This document shows positions 1 to 12,506 of a stretch of DNA of 64,000 nt, in pieces. The DNA is from Mimosa pudica (lineage: Eukaryota; Streptophyta; Magnoliopsida; Fabales; Fabaceae). The stretch spans positions 1,117,020 through 1,181,019 of the forward strand of contig JAKELP010000004.1 in NCBI GenBank assembly GCA_029929735.1, read 5' to 3'. Each line of letters starts with the position of its first letter. Position 1 is the first letter of the stretch. The notes below the pieces were generated by a model, which was not told the origin of the DNA, made no database searches, and saw only the letters and a program-made list of their open reading frames with translations. The translations under genes and the position numbers were made by a program.

Positions 1-2394
1 CCAACATCAACAGTTAACCAAGTGAGACTTTACACTACATTACATAAAACTCACTTCAAATACATTAATCATCTTCATCCCATAAAACTAGCACATTCAA
101 TTAACCGTTCACAATTCCAACATCAAAACATACATTTTCCCCTTCACATGTCATGCATCATTCAGATTTTCACACAATTACAACAAACACCTCCATTCCA
201 ACTCCATTTAGTTCAGCTATAAAAAGGCAATAATAGAAAATTTGTAAATGCACCTACATTAACACTACTACCATTATATCCATGACATTAATCTCACATG
301 CATTTCATACCATTCTTTATGCCCACAGTCGGCTATGACAGAAAAGGGATTTTAGGACTCTTCAATCCACACACAAATCAAGCACACAAAGTCATTTTCA
401 TCTTTCTCTTTTATGTTCCAAGGGCAGCCAAAAGAAAAGGAAGATAAAGGAATTTGCAATGCACTTATTTAGTTCTCACATTCAACCATGTCAAAGCTCA
501 AAGGAACTACCACAATGATAAACTTTAAAGTTTCATACCTAATATGCCTCTAGCTCTTCTTTAAAGGTTCGATATTTAATTATTTAGGACTTCAAATCAT
601 CACTTGGAATATCCAAATTCGATTCATATAAATAGCAAAACATAACCACATGCTTAAAACTTCTCATTCCAAACAAAACCAGCAACATCATTTCCATTCC
701 TTTTTCAAAAGAAACCAATTCAGCCAATAAGGGAAAATGAGCAGCAAACTCATGAACCAAACACAAACAAACTTCATCCCATTACACAAAGCATAGACTA
801 AACAGAACCTATACTGAAATTGAACATATATTAAACCAAACTCATTTTCACCAAAATCAGCATCTACGATGGACATAACAGATTAATCGCCATCATTTGT
901 AGGACTATAACTATACACAATATAAATCCAATTCAAGCATCACATCTTCAATCAATCTTTCATTTAACTTTGTCACTTTAAATTTCACTTTTAATACACC
1001 TAAGAACTAAATGATAAAACTACACATTTTGAACACCTACCAACCAAGAATCAGCTTGGTCTTACAAGGATTATTTACAAATTTCTTTTACAAAACTTAA
1101 CATGCACACTTCAAACATATTTTATTTCAATTCTCTAATCATAAACCAAATGGAATTATACCCAAACAGCACAATAACTTCATTTCCCTAAAGAAAGCAC
1201 ATTCAACCATATTAAAATCAAATAGCAACTAAGGCAACCACATATGAAACTTCAAAGAACAACAACTCATATTTATTTTCATTTCATCATTGTATACCTC
1301 TTATACAATTTAGAACATCAACAAGCTCCTTTCCATTAGGAATCGTACAAGAAATATTTTAATATCATTCAAACAACCCTTACAACAGCAACACACAAAT
1401 TTTGAAACCCAAAACCCCAGAGTCAATACGGTCCAGGCAAGGAAAAAGAGCCAGAATTTACAACCACATGAAATCAAACAATCAAACATAAGCTATTGTC
1501 TTCAAACTTGAAGCAACAAGAATCAAGAAGGCTAAAGATCCATTTTCAATTATTTGACAACTCATAATCCCAAAACTTAAATCAAACCCTAACCAACCTC
1601 TCTTCCAAACTCGCAGAAAAGGAGAGAAAACGATGAAATGGGAGCTTACATAAACTTGTTTTGCGTCTTCCATGCCTCGCCGGAACTCGCCGTCGCCGGA
1701 AATGCTCACCGGAAATCGGCCGAGCTGAACAAAGAAAGGGGAGTTGATGGGTCAGAGGAGAGGCTCGAAGTTTTTGGAAAAGGGAGGAAGAATGGTTTTG
1801 TTGATGCTTATGGTGAGGCTAGCGCCGCCGCGCCATAGGCCGCCGGAGAAACAAAGAAGAAATAGAGAAGGGAAGACGCGAGGAGAGAAAAGGAGACAGG
1901 TTTTAGTGAGGTCAAGGAGAAAAGTGAGGCGGACGGCTTTGCCGTCGCCGTCGCCGTCGCCCCTGGGTGGCCGACGGACGTGCAGGACGGAGGAGGAAGG
2001 GAGAAGAAGTTGAACGAAGAAGAAGAAGAAGACGAAGAAGAACGAGGAAGCAGATGACGGAGGGAGAGGGAGTCTGGTATTTAAAGAAAAGGGGAGGGCG
2101 CGTTTGGATTATTGAAATAAGGGGGTTCTCTGATGATTTGTAGTCCAAACTTGCCATAGTGTACTTATTTTGATTTAAATCCACTTAAACCAGTCTCCAA
2201 TTTCCTTAATCTTCAAAATATTTTTAGCTTTACCACTCCCTCATATTTCAAACTCTTCATTTCTTAATTAATTTTATGCATATTAATTACTCAAAATTTC
2301 CAAAAATATCCCAAAAATTCCTAAAAATTCCAAAATTTCCCAAAACACTCTCTAATCCTGAATTAAATTTTTCAGGATGTTACACTCACAATAT
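1..2394 (-). mobile_element. LTR-B, partial long LTR (Tekay-like termini)
   Basis: On the minus strand an LTR begins at 2394 with TGTAACATCCTG and runs leftward out of the window. Its first ~60 bases closely match the start of LTR-B' at 22954. It contains a TATA-like box, a GC-rich leader (about 1640-2090) and an A/C-rich body (on the plus strand) from 1 to 1640, typical of the reversed intron-like body of these LTRs. The first ~75 bases resemble 7911-7980 in LTR-E, so the two are related. It sits inside LTR-D, whose sequence resumes at 2395 with CTCAC; the matching TSD copy would lie left of the window. No coding capacity is seen. Confidence 0.75.
1640..2085 (-). promoter_or_regulatory. LTR-B core promoter and GC-rich leader
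   Basis: Read on the minus strand, TTTAAATA (2078-2085) precedes an abruptly GC-rich, pyrimidine-rich block ending near 1640. The block contains several CCGGCGA-type boxes (for example around 1680-1710). The same order, TATA-like box then CCGGCGA-bearing leader, occurs in all the long LTRs here. Transcription start is inferred, not seen. Confidence 0.5.
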
Positions 2395-2605
2395 CCATGT
2401 CCAACAATTTCAATCTCATCATCAATACCCCTAACAGAATAATATATGAACCCCTCACATCATACCCAAAATAAAATCAATCCAGAACAACCATCCACAC
2501 CTGCCAGGATAATACATATAATGTTTCAAATTTCTTTTATATGAAAATAATCGTGTTTGAAAGACACCCGATAGCCTGTTTTGTATAAAAAATAACCTTT
2601 CAAAG

Positions 2606-2675
<70 letters not shown>

Positions 2676-3553
2676 TATATATGGGTGAGAAAGGATTTTA
2701 ACAATCCCTAACTAACGTCACCCTCAATGTTATAGCAAGGTTAAGTGTGATTACCTGTCGCCCTTTAGCAATTTACGCGATTTCTCATCCTTTCTTTCTT
2801 TATGCCACGAAAGCCATATCGAAATCAGTCCTATAATGTAATACAGAATGATAAATTAGTATCATTCTACTTCATTTTTAACGTCTCTCTCATATCCGCA
2901 ATACTACCCAATTTCCCCATTTATGTATCCTATCTTAATGAACCACATCAAACCTAGCACACCATTACAATTAAACATTTTGTATACGAGCTCAAAATAA
3001 TAAAAACTATTTCAATCACCTCCTCTTCATCATATATCATTCATCCAATTTTAAAGAAACAAGATTAAGAAATTAGCTACTCCAATTTTAAAATCAGCGC
3101 ACATACATTAGCAAACATAGGAATAATGGACCAAGAACGCGAATAGTTAATATTACTACAATAATGCACACCAATCAAACATAAACCATTATCCACATCA
3201 TATATGATAAAGCCCTTTAACTCTTTTTAAAAATCTGCACCATATTCAATCATCAATTTCTCAGCATTTTCAAGAACTTAAACTACAATACATTCTCACA
3301 TCATCCACCCTTCAAACAGCTTCAAAGCTACCAAGTAATAAAAAATTTCCACTGTACAGCATAGAAACAATGTCGTAATCAAATTAATTCTAACATCTCC
3401 ATTTGCAAAATACTACCAATCTGTCTCATCTATATATGACTATATCAACATCGATAATGACTTAGAAAATTGCCCTTTTCAAAATACACTGAAATCAAAA
3501 CCAAAAAGGGAGAATGGATACACCATTAAGCTCATTATATATACTTTATGAAA
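2395..3553 (-). mobile_element. LTR-D, distal body and start of 3' module
   Basis: Minus-strand LTR sequence continuing from 3554-4734. It holds the reverse complement of the conserved block GGGCGACAGGTAATCAC (around 2750-2765), the GATTTTGTAAAATCC-like dyad region, a TA tract (2608-2680) and the start of the hairpin module. The remainder of the LTR 3' end lies beyond the nested LTR-B, outside the window. No ORF of note. Confidence 0.7.
2608..2680. repeat. (TA)n microsatellite in LTR-D
   Basis: Uninterrupted TA dinucleotides from about 2608 to 2668, followed by imperfect TATATTATA. Equivalent sites in LARD-A (26205-26253 and 33059-33070) have very different lengths, so the tract is hypervariable. 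Confidence 0.9.
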
Positions 3554-5235
3554 AATGTAAACCATATCTTCATTACCATTTGATTCGTAATCATTAAATA
3601 CTCAAAAGGCTCCACTTACATTTCAATCTCATGTGCATATAACAAACCACTATTTCAATTCATCAGTATACATCAACAAAGCATAGAACTTTCAGGTTCA
3701 AGAACACATTAATCTACAAGAAATCAAGCATATAATTCCAAATGAGAACCTTTAGTTCACCCATAATAAAGTTACTATCTCCAATTAGAATCAACAACAC
3801 ACCATCACACATTCAACCCATTTAACTATCTTATGCCAAAACAGTAATATAAACTCATTATTCGCTTACCATTACTTAGTTTAAAACTTCAATAGAAGGA
3901 TGGTCATATACCTCCGCTTTATTTTACCATAATCATTTAACAATGAGAAGTTCTACATACAACCAAAACTTTGCACTCATAATTTTCAGATGGCCTATGC
4001 AGAAATAAAATCAAGAAACTTCAAATGAGCATGCAAACATTGACCTCAATTACCCACAATTACATTAAACAGTCCAAAACTGTCCCAATTCCACATACAC
4101 AATTCGATTAGGATACACTTACGATTTATATTATTATCAAACAATAGAGAAAACAAAGTAACTATGTCGGCTCACACATAAACTAATCAGACTAATGAAG
4201 TAAAGAAGGAACCTTGAAATTTGTAAAACACATAATTTCAAACAAATCAAACTTGACTCATAACAACACATCAATCCCGATCACAACCACCATTACTCTC
4301 TCATATTGAACCATGTAAAGCAGAACATTAAGCAACCAAAGACAATCAGTCAAACTATAACACATTTTAGTTTACCTAATCACTAATTAAAATATTCAAC
4401 AAACATCAATAAAGGTTCAAACTTTCATTCAAAGCAACCAAAATAAAGTTCAGGCTTCCATATTGATTGATTAACTAAACCAGAAAACCCATAACACAAA
4501 CCCCAACTCATAACCTCTCACAAAACAGTGGGAAAACGAAGCAACTAAGGTAGGAAATTGAGAAAAAGGCCTCACCGGAGTTCGAGAACGAAAGAAGAGA
4601 ACCAGCCGTCGTCAACCGTCGCTGGCTCGCCGGAAAACGGTCTCCACCAAGGGTATGACGAAAAGGAAAATGGAAAAGAAAGAGAACTATGAGAAGTAAC
4701 TTACAAATGAAAGCATAGCTCAAGAAATACTAGATGAAAGTAATGGATGCACAAGAGGGGGGGGGGTGAATTGTGCTACCAAATAAAAATCGAACAATAA
4801 CAACACAAGAGTTTATACTGGTTCGGTCTTCCTAACCTACATCCAGTTCTCAACCACCCAGGTTGAGTTCCACTATCAACAGGTTTTACAACGGGTTCAC
4901 CTGGAACCTTTACAACCGCAAGTTTTGGACGGGATCACTTGCAACCTTACAACCACAAGTTTTACTCAAGGCTCACTTGCAACCTTGCTAACTAACTCCC
5001 CCTTTCTACCAGCAAGGGTTCAACCTTTACAAATAAAGGATTTTCTAAACTTAGTTCTCTTGAAGAACGGATAATGTTACACACTTAAGTACAATCAATG
5101 CTCTTAATATAAGAAGAGACTTAACAACAAAGAGTACAAGATTAGTAGATGAAAAGAACTCTCAATGCGTTAAATGCGCTTTCTCTTTTCTGGGCAGCTT
5201 TGAATGCTTGAAGGATTTCTTTAGTTTCTCACTCT
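3554..5235. repeat. Segmental duplication copy 1 (LTR-D plus Copia-I LTR piece)
   Basis: This 1682-bp segment matches 9896-11621 almost base for base, with scattered substitutions and one ~47-bp insertion in the other copy. It contains LTR-D body (3554-4734), the same CTAGA junction and the first ~500 bp of a Copia-I LTR. In this copy LTR-D runs uninterrupted across position 3554; in copy 2 the same point is the border of LTR-E. It therefore represents the state before LTR-E inserted. Confidence 0.9.
4735..5235 (-). mobile_element. Copia-I LTR fragment (duplicate)
   Basis: Terminal part of a Copia-I LTR, starting TGAAAGTAATGG after CTAGA (4730-4734), exactly as at 11125. It breaks off at about 5235, where a 17-bp direct repeat (5207-5223 and 5234-5250) leads into LTR-E. 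It has no partner LTR, so it is a by-product of the duplication and not an independent insertion. Confidence 0.85.
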
Positions 5236-5267
5236 TGAAGGATTTCTTTAATTCAATAATCTCTTTA

Positions 5268-5445
5268 CTAACTATGATAGAAAAAGGAATTTCAATAATA
5301 TCAATATCTCTATCATAGTTAGAAAAAGAATATCCTAATGATTAAAATATTATCCATGATAGAAAAGAATAAACTAATACAACACAGCTGCTATCATGGA
5401 CAATTCATTGCTAACCATGTTAGAAAGGATTTGTCTAACATGGTT
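5268..5445 (-). other. Three-hairpin array of LTR-E
   Basis: Three inverted pairs in a row: CTAACTATGATAG (5268-5280) with its complement at 5310-5322; TATCCATGATAG (5351-5362) with 5391-5400; CTAACCATGTTAG (5411-5423) with 5434-5445. The same three hairpins in the same order occur in LARD-A and LARD-C. Function unknown. Confidence 0.85.
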
Positions 5446-5466
5446 AATAAACAAAACTAATCGATA

Positions 5467-5595
5467 TTAAACAATGAATAGATATATACATGCGGAAACG
5501 AATGCAGGCCTATACAAATTGTCAATATACAAATCCAAATAAGCTATATAACTTCTACTACCTAATTCCCTTTCCTGATGCTCGCGCCTGTGCAT
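5467..5595 (-). CDS. Conserved 42-codon LTR micro-ORF (LTR-E copy)
   Basis: A short ORF beginning MHRREHQEREL, basic at its N terminus, ending in a hydrophobic stretch that contains ACIY. The ATG lies six to seven bases after a splice-acceptor-like TTTTTGCAG. Homologous frames occur in LARD-C (47718-47855 and 54156-54293) and, more divergent, in LTR-B' (25318-25452, start MPRGRRRGRGR). In LARD-A the frame stops after 18 codons. Whether it is translated is unknown. It could be a leftover N terminus of a gag or simply a structured RNA that happens to be open. The position, length and C-terminal pattern argue for more than chance, but evidence is limited. Confidence 0.35.
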   Translation of the reverse strand: MHRREHQERELGSRSYIAYLDLYIDNLYRPAFVSACIYLFIV

Positions 5596-6111
5596 GAATA
5601 CCTGCAAAAATGTCAGTAATCGTGGGATGAGACAATTTGTCCCAGTAATCACCGCTTAACTCACTAGAACAGTGAGATGTGCGGTAGCGAGGGCGTCTAA
5701 AGGGTACCACAGTTTCAAAACCAATAATACATATATATATAATCCAAACCTTCTTCCCATGTATCGCTCCAGTCTCTCTGTCATTTCCAAATCAATGCAC
5801 TTCAACATCTCTACCTCCAATACAACCATATCACCCCACAACTCTCACACTCACCTATAGATGTATTGTGCCATCACGGGGCATTCAAGCATCTAATCTT
5901 CACTATATGATTTGACATTGTGTCCCTCTCCATAGTGAGGGGACAATTTCCCTCTCTGGCAATCTCCAGAGAGGGAACCCCAATTCTGATTCCATTACAG
6001 AACGGGAACGGTTGGACTCTTCAATGCCAAACAATCGTAGGTCACTTTCTCTCAATAAGTCGACCTATGATCCCCGGTCTAATCAATCCGAAAAGGATCA
6101 TCAGTACAAAT

Positions 6112-6160
6112 AACTGTTGATTGGCCAATCGACAGTTATCATCGCGCGATGGTACATAGA
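6112..6160 (-). other. Perfect dyad block of LTR-E
   Basis: Contains CATCGCGCGATG and, next to it, a near-perfect 26-28 bp palindrome centred on TTGGCCAA with arms AACTGTCGAT / ATCGACAGTT (one substitution in this copy), all flanked by GTAC. The block recurs at 26653-26702, 33471-33522, 47096-47140 and 53501-53550, and in altered but still self-complementary form at 24921-24975. Confidence 0.85.
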
Positions 6161-6387
6161 TATAGCAGTGTCATGCAATGCTCACCCTACCTTTCCATAT
6201 TCAAATCACAACTTCTAGTATTTTCTAACAAAACAACTTTCCATAATCTCAGTCCACATCCAATTCCTATTCTCATACATCAAAGTCACAATCACAACAA
6301 TGGAACCTCACTGTCAAACCTTACACCTACGTATATGTCACTACATTCTAGAACCAGCACCATCACCAACCAGGATAATAATATATA

Positions 6388-6855
6388 GGGCAAAAACGCT
6401 GATCTAACAATTAACTATTTCAATTTGGGCAAAAATAATAAATGACTGTTTCGCGGTGCATAAATAATAACCAACTTTGTGACCCGGTGCAAAAATAATA
6501 AAACCGGTACTAAATGTTAATTTGTAGTTTTGCAAAACCTTTCTGATATTATTTTCTAAAGTAAAAATACCTTTTTACCCCCTCACAATTAAAACTAAAC
6601 TATTCTTCCTTCTGCCCTTCATCTTTCCATGTTAACTAGTATCAGTAAGGTTTTAATTGGGAGGGGAAAAATGTATTTTTCACTTTGAAAATAATATCAG
6701 AAAGGTTCCACAAAACTACAAATTAACATCCAACACCGGTTTTATTATTTTTGCACCGGGTCACAAAGTTGGTTATTATTTATGCACCGCGAAACAGTCA
6801 TTTATTATTTTTGCCCAAACTGAAATAGTTAATTGTTATATCAGCACTTTTGCCC
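6388..6855. mobile_element. MULE-type MITE, 468 bp, 9-bp TSD
   Basis: A non-coding fold-back element with long terminal inverted repeats starting GGGCAAAAACGCTGAT and ending in its near complement TTTTGCCC. Arms extend about 150-170 bp each. It is flanked by the 9-bp direct repeat TAATATATA (6379-6387 and 6856-6864). Related LTRs show the empty site (compare around 26340-26360), confirming insertion. The 9-bp TSD and long TIRs are typical of Mutator-like elements. It has no transposase, so it would be mobilised in trans. Confidence 0.9.
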
Positions 6856-7393
6856 TAATATATAATGTATCAAAATCTTTTATACGAAGATATTCGTGTT
6901 TGAAAGGCACCCGATAGCCTGTTTTGTATAAAACTAATTTTTAAAGATAAATATATATATATAGAGGGTGAAAAAGGATTTTAAAATCCCAACTAACGTC
7001 ACCCTCAATGTTATAGCAAGGTAAGTGTGATTACCTGTCGCCCTTTAGCACTTTACTGCCTTTCCTCACCATTTCCTTCCCTTCAAGTATAATCACCATT
7101 ATATGCTCCTATAATGATATGATACATAATGATATATTAATATCATTTTCACTTTATAATACTTCGACGTCTCTCTCGTATTCATATGTTACTACCCAAA
7201 TCCCCATTCTTAATTCAACTATTTTATACAATCATTCAAAGTCCAAATTCGCTACTTTAAACATTAACAAGTCATTCACAACTTCAAAATCCACACAGAA
7301 TAATCCAATGTCTTTCCTTCAAGCTCAATTTCATACATTCTCAGCTCCACCAGATCAATTACAACATTCTTTGATGAACTCACCAGAAATCTC

Positions 7394-7644
<251 letters not shown>

Positions 7645-9039
7645 CTTTCAGGCTCCATTTCACATAAAATCAATAATCAACTTAATGAGTTTAACAAATT
7701 ACCAACAAGAACCATCAAAACATAATCAGGTATTCTTTATTCACTTCAAAATCAATAACATAATCAAACCATGAAACCCAAGACCAAACCAAGCTGAAAT
7801 TTCTTTTCATTTATATTTGAATCAATCTATCAATTGTTTTCCCTATTCATTAATTTATTCTATCTCAAATATTAACAAAATAGAACGCCTATTCCTTTAA
7901 CATAACATAGACAATCAACCAAGTAAGACTTTATAATACATTGAATAAGACCAACTTCAAATACATTAATCCTCTCCCTACTTCATTTATCCAACTACCT
8001 ATTTCTTTAATTACAAAGAACAAATTTAACATTTTGGGACTAACAAGAACTACTAACATAAAAATCTGTTTACCTTAGTAAAGTTGGACAATCCTAAACT
8101 CATTATAAACGTGCACACATGTGGGTTCCTCCAACAAAAATCTGTTCCAAACCAATTATATATATACCCCTTCTTTTCTTATCTTTAGATCATTCATAAG
8201 CTATTTAGAATCACAGCAAATTGGACATACTTCTACTAAATTCATCTACTTCAAATAGCATCATTAAATTCAGTTCATCACAAATTCCTATCCCCTTGTC
8301 ACTTTAACACATCAGCAAGAACATCAACTTTTATGATTCCACAAGTCCAAACACAACTTCCTTCTATTACACCCATTAAGGACCAAACAAAGACAGCAAA
8401 ACAATAAACAAAAACTCTCCCTCAATCCTTACACTACTATCCTAAAGCAAGATTCATTTACATATATGTATATTAGTCCACTAAAACTAGTCTCTTAAAC
8501 ATACCAAATGTCAAGTCAAACAGAAATATCACACAAGGCATAAGAAACAAGAAATTTAACAGTTTTATTAACACCGGCAAGACCTGAACATGCAAGGTAA
8601 TATTACAACTTTAATAACATACATACATATGTACATGTCTAACTCAAAAGAATCTCAACAATTCCTCATGTCTCTTTTAATCATCAAAAATCCAAGATCA
8701 ATTCCCTCATAACACATTACATAACACAACAGCGAAAACCCCAAATCGGATTGAGGAAGAAGAAAATGCATAATCAAAGTCAAACAACTTCATGAAATCA
8801 ATCATACAATACAAGCAATCAATCCCATTATACTCCTATCTAAACTAATTAGAAGATTCGATCCCAAAATCACCAAAACTCGCTCAGATTTAACAACCCC
8901 AAAAGCTAGGGTTTTGAAAATATGAACACAACTTATTAACTTTCATATAAAACATCAAATCCTCTTGCACATGCTGAAACTCGAAACTTAACTTGGTTTA
9001 AACATCCATAAGACTCAAAACTAAAAACCCAATTCGGAC

Positions 9040-9560
9040 TCCCTCTCATTGGCACCGGAAACGAAGAAAAAGATAGGAAATCAGAGCAGGGAACTCACAT
9101 TATGTTGAAGCCCAAGCTCGTAGGACGGAACGACGGCTATCACCGCCGTGTATCGTCGTCGAGTCTCGCCGGAAAATGAAGAGAACGAAGGGGAGTGAGG
9201 AAATCAAAGTCAAAGTGACGAAATATGTAAGAATCTAAAACTAGAAATTCACCTAAAAGCTCAAAATGAGTTTGCACACCGGAACAGCGATCTTCTCGCC
9301 ATGCTCCACTGTCCAGCGCCTCTGTACAGCCTTTGGACTCGCCGGAAAACAGAAATGAATGTAGGAGAGTGAAGTCGTCGGGTATGGGAAGGAGAGAAAA
9401 TGAAGAAAAGATGAAGTGGGGATGGGAGGAAGTGAAGAAACAAAGAGAAGGAAGAGGAGGAAGTGAATATGTAAAGTGAAGAGGAAGAGGGCGGGGGTTC
9501 GGCGGCTGCAAAGTGTAAGGGAGAAGGAAGAAGTGAGATATACATGTTAGGGTTTAAAGA
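9040..9560 (-). promoter_or_regulatory. LTR-E promoter-proximal GC-rich leader
   Basis: On the minus strand the AT-rich LTR start passes through a GTATATC box near 9540 into a pyrimidine- and GC-rich block with TTTTCCGGCGA boxes (complement visible at about 9165-9175 and 9345-9355). Layout matches the leaders of LARD-A, B', C and D. A transcription start near 9540 is inferred from layout only. Confidence 0.45.
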
Positions 9561-9895
9561 AAATTACCATATTGCCCTTCTGTCTTTATTTATTTACTTT
9601 TCCATTTTAAATCCCTACTTTAAAGTTAAATTATGAAACAATTTGTACACAAACTTACATATTTTCTCCTACCATAATATTGCCTATGCCATAGAGTATT
9701 TTTCATAAAAGTTTTAATTTAAAACTAAACCTCTAACTATTTTTCCTTAATTTCCAAAGAAAATAGGCATATTATTTTCAAAAAAAATACATTTATTTTC
9801 TTTTACTTATTCCAAAGGCTTTTTAATTGAATATTGATATCCTAATATCTTAATTAATTATCAATTATCTCTAATTTAAAATTTGGGATGTTACA

Positions 9896-11621
9896 AATGT
9901 AAACCATATCTTCATTACCATTTGATTCGTAATCATTAAATACTCAAAAGACTCCACTTACATTTCAATCTCATGTGCATATAACAAACCACTATTTCAA
10001 TTCATCAGTATACATCAACAAAGCATAGAACTTTCAGGTTCAAGAACACATTAATCTACAAGAAATCAAGCATATAATTCCAAATGAGAACCTTTAGTTC
10101 ACCCATAATAAAGTTACTATCTCCAATTAGAATCAACAACACACCATCACACATTAAACCCATTTAACTATCATATGTCAAAACAGTAATATAAACTCAT
10201 TATTCGCTTACCATTACTTAGTTTAAAACTTCAATAGAAGGATGGTCATATACCTCCGCTTTATTTTACCATAATCATTTAACAATGAGAAGTTCTACAT
10301 ACAACCAAAACTTTGCACTCATAATTTTCAGATGGCCTATGCAGAAATAAAATCAAGAAACTTCAAATGAGCATGCAAACATTGACCTCAATCACCCACA
10401 ATTACATTAAACAGTCCAAAACTGCCCCAATTCCACATACACAATTCGATTAGGATACACTTACGATTTATATTATTATCAAACAATAGAGAAAACAAAG
10501 TAACTATGTCGGCTCACACATAAACTAATCAGACTAATGAAGTAAAGAAGGAACCTTGAAATTTGTAAAACACATAATTTCAAACAAATCAAACTTGACT
10601 CATAACAACACATCAATCCCGATCACAACCACCATTACTCTCTCATATTGAACCATGTAAAGCAGAACATTAAGCAACCAAAGACAATCAGTCAAACTAT
10701 AACACATTTTAGTTTACCTAATCACTAATTAAAATATTCAACCTGTTGGCCTTAAATACCCAATGTTTAGGTTTTACCTAAACTACAACAAACATCAATA
10801 AAGGTTCAAACTTTCATTCAAAGCAACCAAAATAAAGTTCAGGCTTCCCATATTGATTGATTAACTAAACCAGAAAACCCATAACACAAACCCCAACTCA
10901 TAACCTCTCACAAAACAGTGGGAAAACGAAGCAACTAAGGTAGGAAATTGAGAAAAAGGCCTCACCGGAGTTCGAGAACGAATGAAGAGAACCAGCCGTC
11001 GTCAACCGTCGCTGGCTCGCCGGAAAACGGTCTCCACCAAGGGTATGACGAAAAGGAAAATGGAAAAGAAAGAGAACTATGAGAAGTAACTTACAAATGA
11101 AAGCATAGCTCAAGAAATACTAGATGAAAGTAATGGATGCACAAGAGGGGGGTGAATTGTGCTACCAAATAAAAATCGAACAATAACAACACAAGAGTTT
11201 ATACTGGTTCGGTCTTCCTGGCCTACGTCCAGTTCTCAACCACCCAGGTTGAGTTCCACTATCCCCAGGTTTTACAACGGGTTCACCTGGAACCTTTACA
11301 ACCGCAAGTTTTGGATGGGATCACTTGCAACCTTACAACCACAAGTTTTACTCAAGGCTCACTTGCAACCTTGCTAACTAACTCCCCCTTTCTACCAGCA
11401 AGGGTTCAACCTTTACAAATAAAGGATTTTCTAAACTTAGTTCTCTTGAAGAACGGATAATGTTACACATTTAAGTACAATCAATGCTCTTAATACAAGA
11501 AGAGACTTAACAACAAAGAGTACAAGATTAGTAGATGAAAAGAACTCTCAATGCGTTAAATGCTCTTTCTCTTTTCTGGGCAGCTTTGAATGCTTGAAGG
11601 ATTTCTTTAGTTTCTCACTCT
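9896..11621. repeat. Segmental duplication copy 2
   Basis: Partner of 3554-5235. It consists of LTR-D body (9896-11124) followed by the first part of the full Copia-I 3' LTR. Its left border coincides exactly with the border of LTR-E. It differs from copy 1 by scattered substitutions and a ~47-bp insertion at about 10743. Confidence 0.9.
10741..10789. repeat. ~47-bp insertion with internal dyad
   Basis: Absent from copy 1 of the duplication (around 4399). It contains GTTTAGGTTTTACCTAAAC, a self-complementary hairpin, and is bounded by short CAAC direct repeats. It may be a transposon footprint or templated filler DNA. Too short to classify. Confidence 0.6.
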
Positions 11622-12489
11622 AGCTTTCTTCAAGATGTCAAAGATATTCGTTTTCTTCATAAATGAAGGTGGGCTTGTTTATATAGTCTTCAAATATTCT
11701 CACTCTTGGTAGGTGGGTTAGCCGTTTGAATATGGTCGTTTTTCCCAAGTTACTGTTTGCCCAATTAATGCTCCATTAATGCTTAGCAGGGTTGACTTTG
11801 CTTTATCTCTGAAAAGTAGTTCTGACACCTCTGCTCTGTCAAAAGCATTCTGACACTGCATTGCTCTGAACGTTCTGACATTCTGATTGCTTGCGGAAGC
11901 AAGTCCACATCCGGAAGCAACTTTACTCAGTGTACTGCATTTTGAACGTTAGTCTTAACAATAATAGCACATACTCACATGCAGAGGGAATTCACTTAGT
12001 CTAAGGGAGTTCTTTTCCATCCGGAAGCAATTCCACATCCGGAAGCACTTTCACTGGACGTTGGATTATGTTCACATTTTACTCACTGACGCTCAGTGTT
12101 ATCCATACCAACAGCCAGCGCTAGTCACTAAGCATTCGGAAGCAAATCCACTGGACGTTGGGTTATGGTCACTGGAGCTCAGTGTTATCCATACCAACAG
12201 CCAGCGCTAGTCTTAATACAATCGGAAGCAAATCTACATCCGGAAGCTTCCTAACTTAGTCTCAAGGATTTTATACACTAATGCTCTTAGACTGAGTTAT
12301 GACTTAGTGATATACTTGCTATCGCTGGGGGATGAGACGTTCATCCGCGAGCGCTAGTCTTAGTCCATCCGGAAGTAAATCCACATCCGGAAGCACTCTA
12401 ACTTGGGGTTCTATATTAACCTAATATTCTCTAAGTGTTTGGCTTGTTCTTTCATATTTTAGTCTTCATCAAAACTTAAGATTCTAACA
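11125..12489 (-). mobile_element. Copia-I 3' LTR
   Basis: A 1365-bp LTR. Its minus-strand start TGTTAGAATCTTAAG is at 12489 and its end ...TTACTTTCA at 11125. The start is repeated at 35580. It contains repeated TCCGGAAGC boxes and a duplicated ~90-bp unit ending AGCGCTAGTC. The G-run next to its end (about 11147-11153) is longer in the 4735 duplicate. Confidence 0.93.
11890..12400. repeat. TCCGGAAGC box cluster in the Copia-I LTR
   Basis: About eight copies of (T)CCGGAAGC or TCGGAAGC, at roughly 11911, 12021, 12039, 12136, 12223, 12240, 12369 and 12387, often paired about 18 bp apart. Two larger units, each with GGACGTTGG...CAGCGCTAGTC, lie at about 12053-12131 and 12151-12213. Similar boxes recur upstream of the env-like ORF (16240-16345). 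Confidence 0.8.
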
Positions 12490-12506
12490 TTCTCCCCCTT
12501 TTTGAT
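12490..12506 (-). other. Copia-I polypurine tract
   Basis: Minus-strand AAAAAGGGGGAGAA immediately upstream of the 3' LTR start at 12489, the expected place for plus-strand priming. Confidence 0.85.

Noticed and set aside
5920..6390. Small plus-strand frames across 5672-6388
   Set aside because: They read the reversed LTR-E hairpin module; not conserved with homologous modules.
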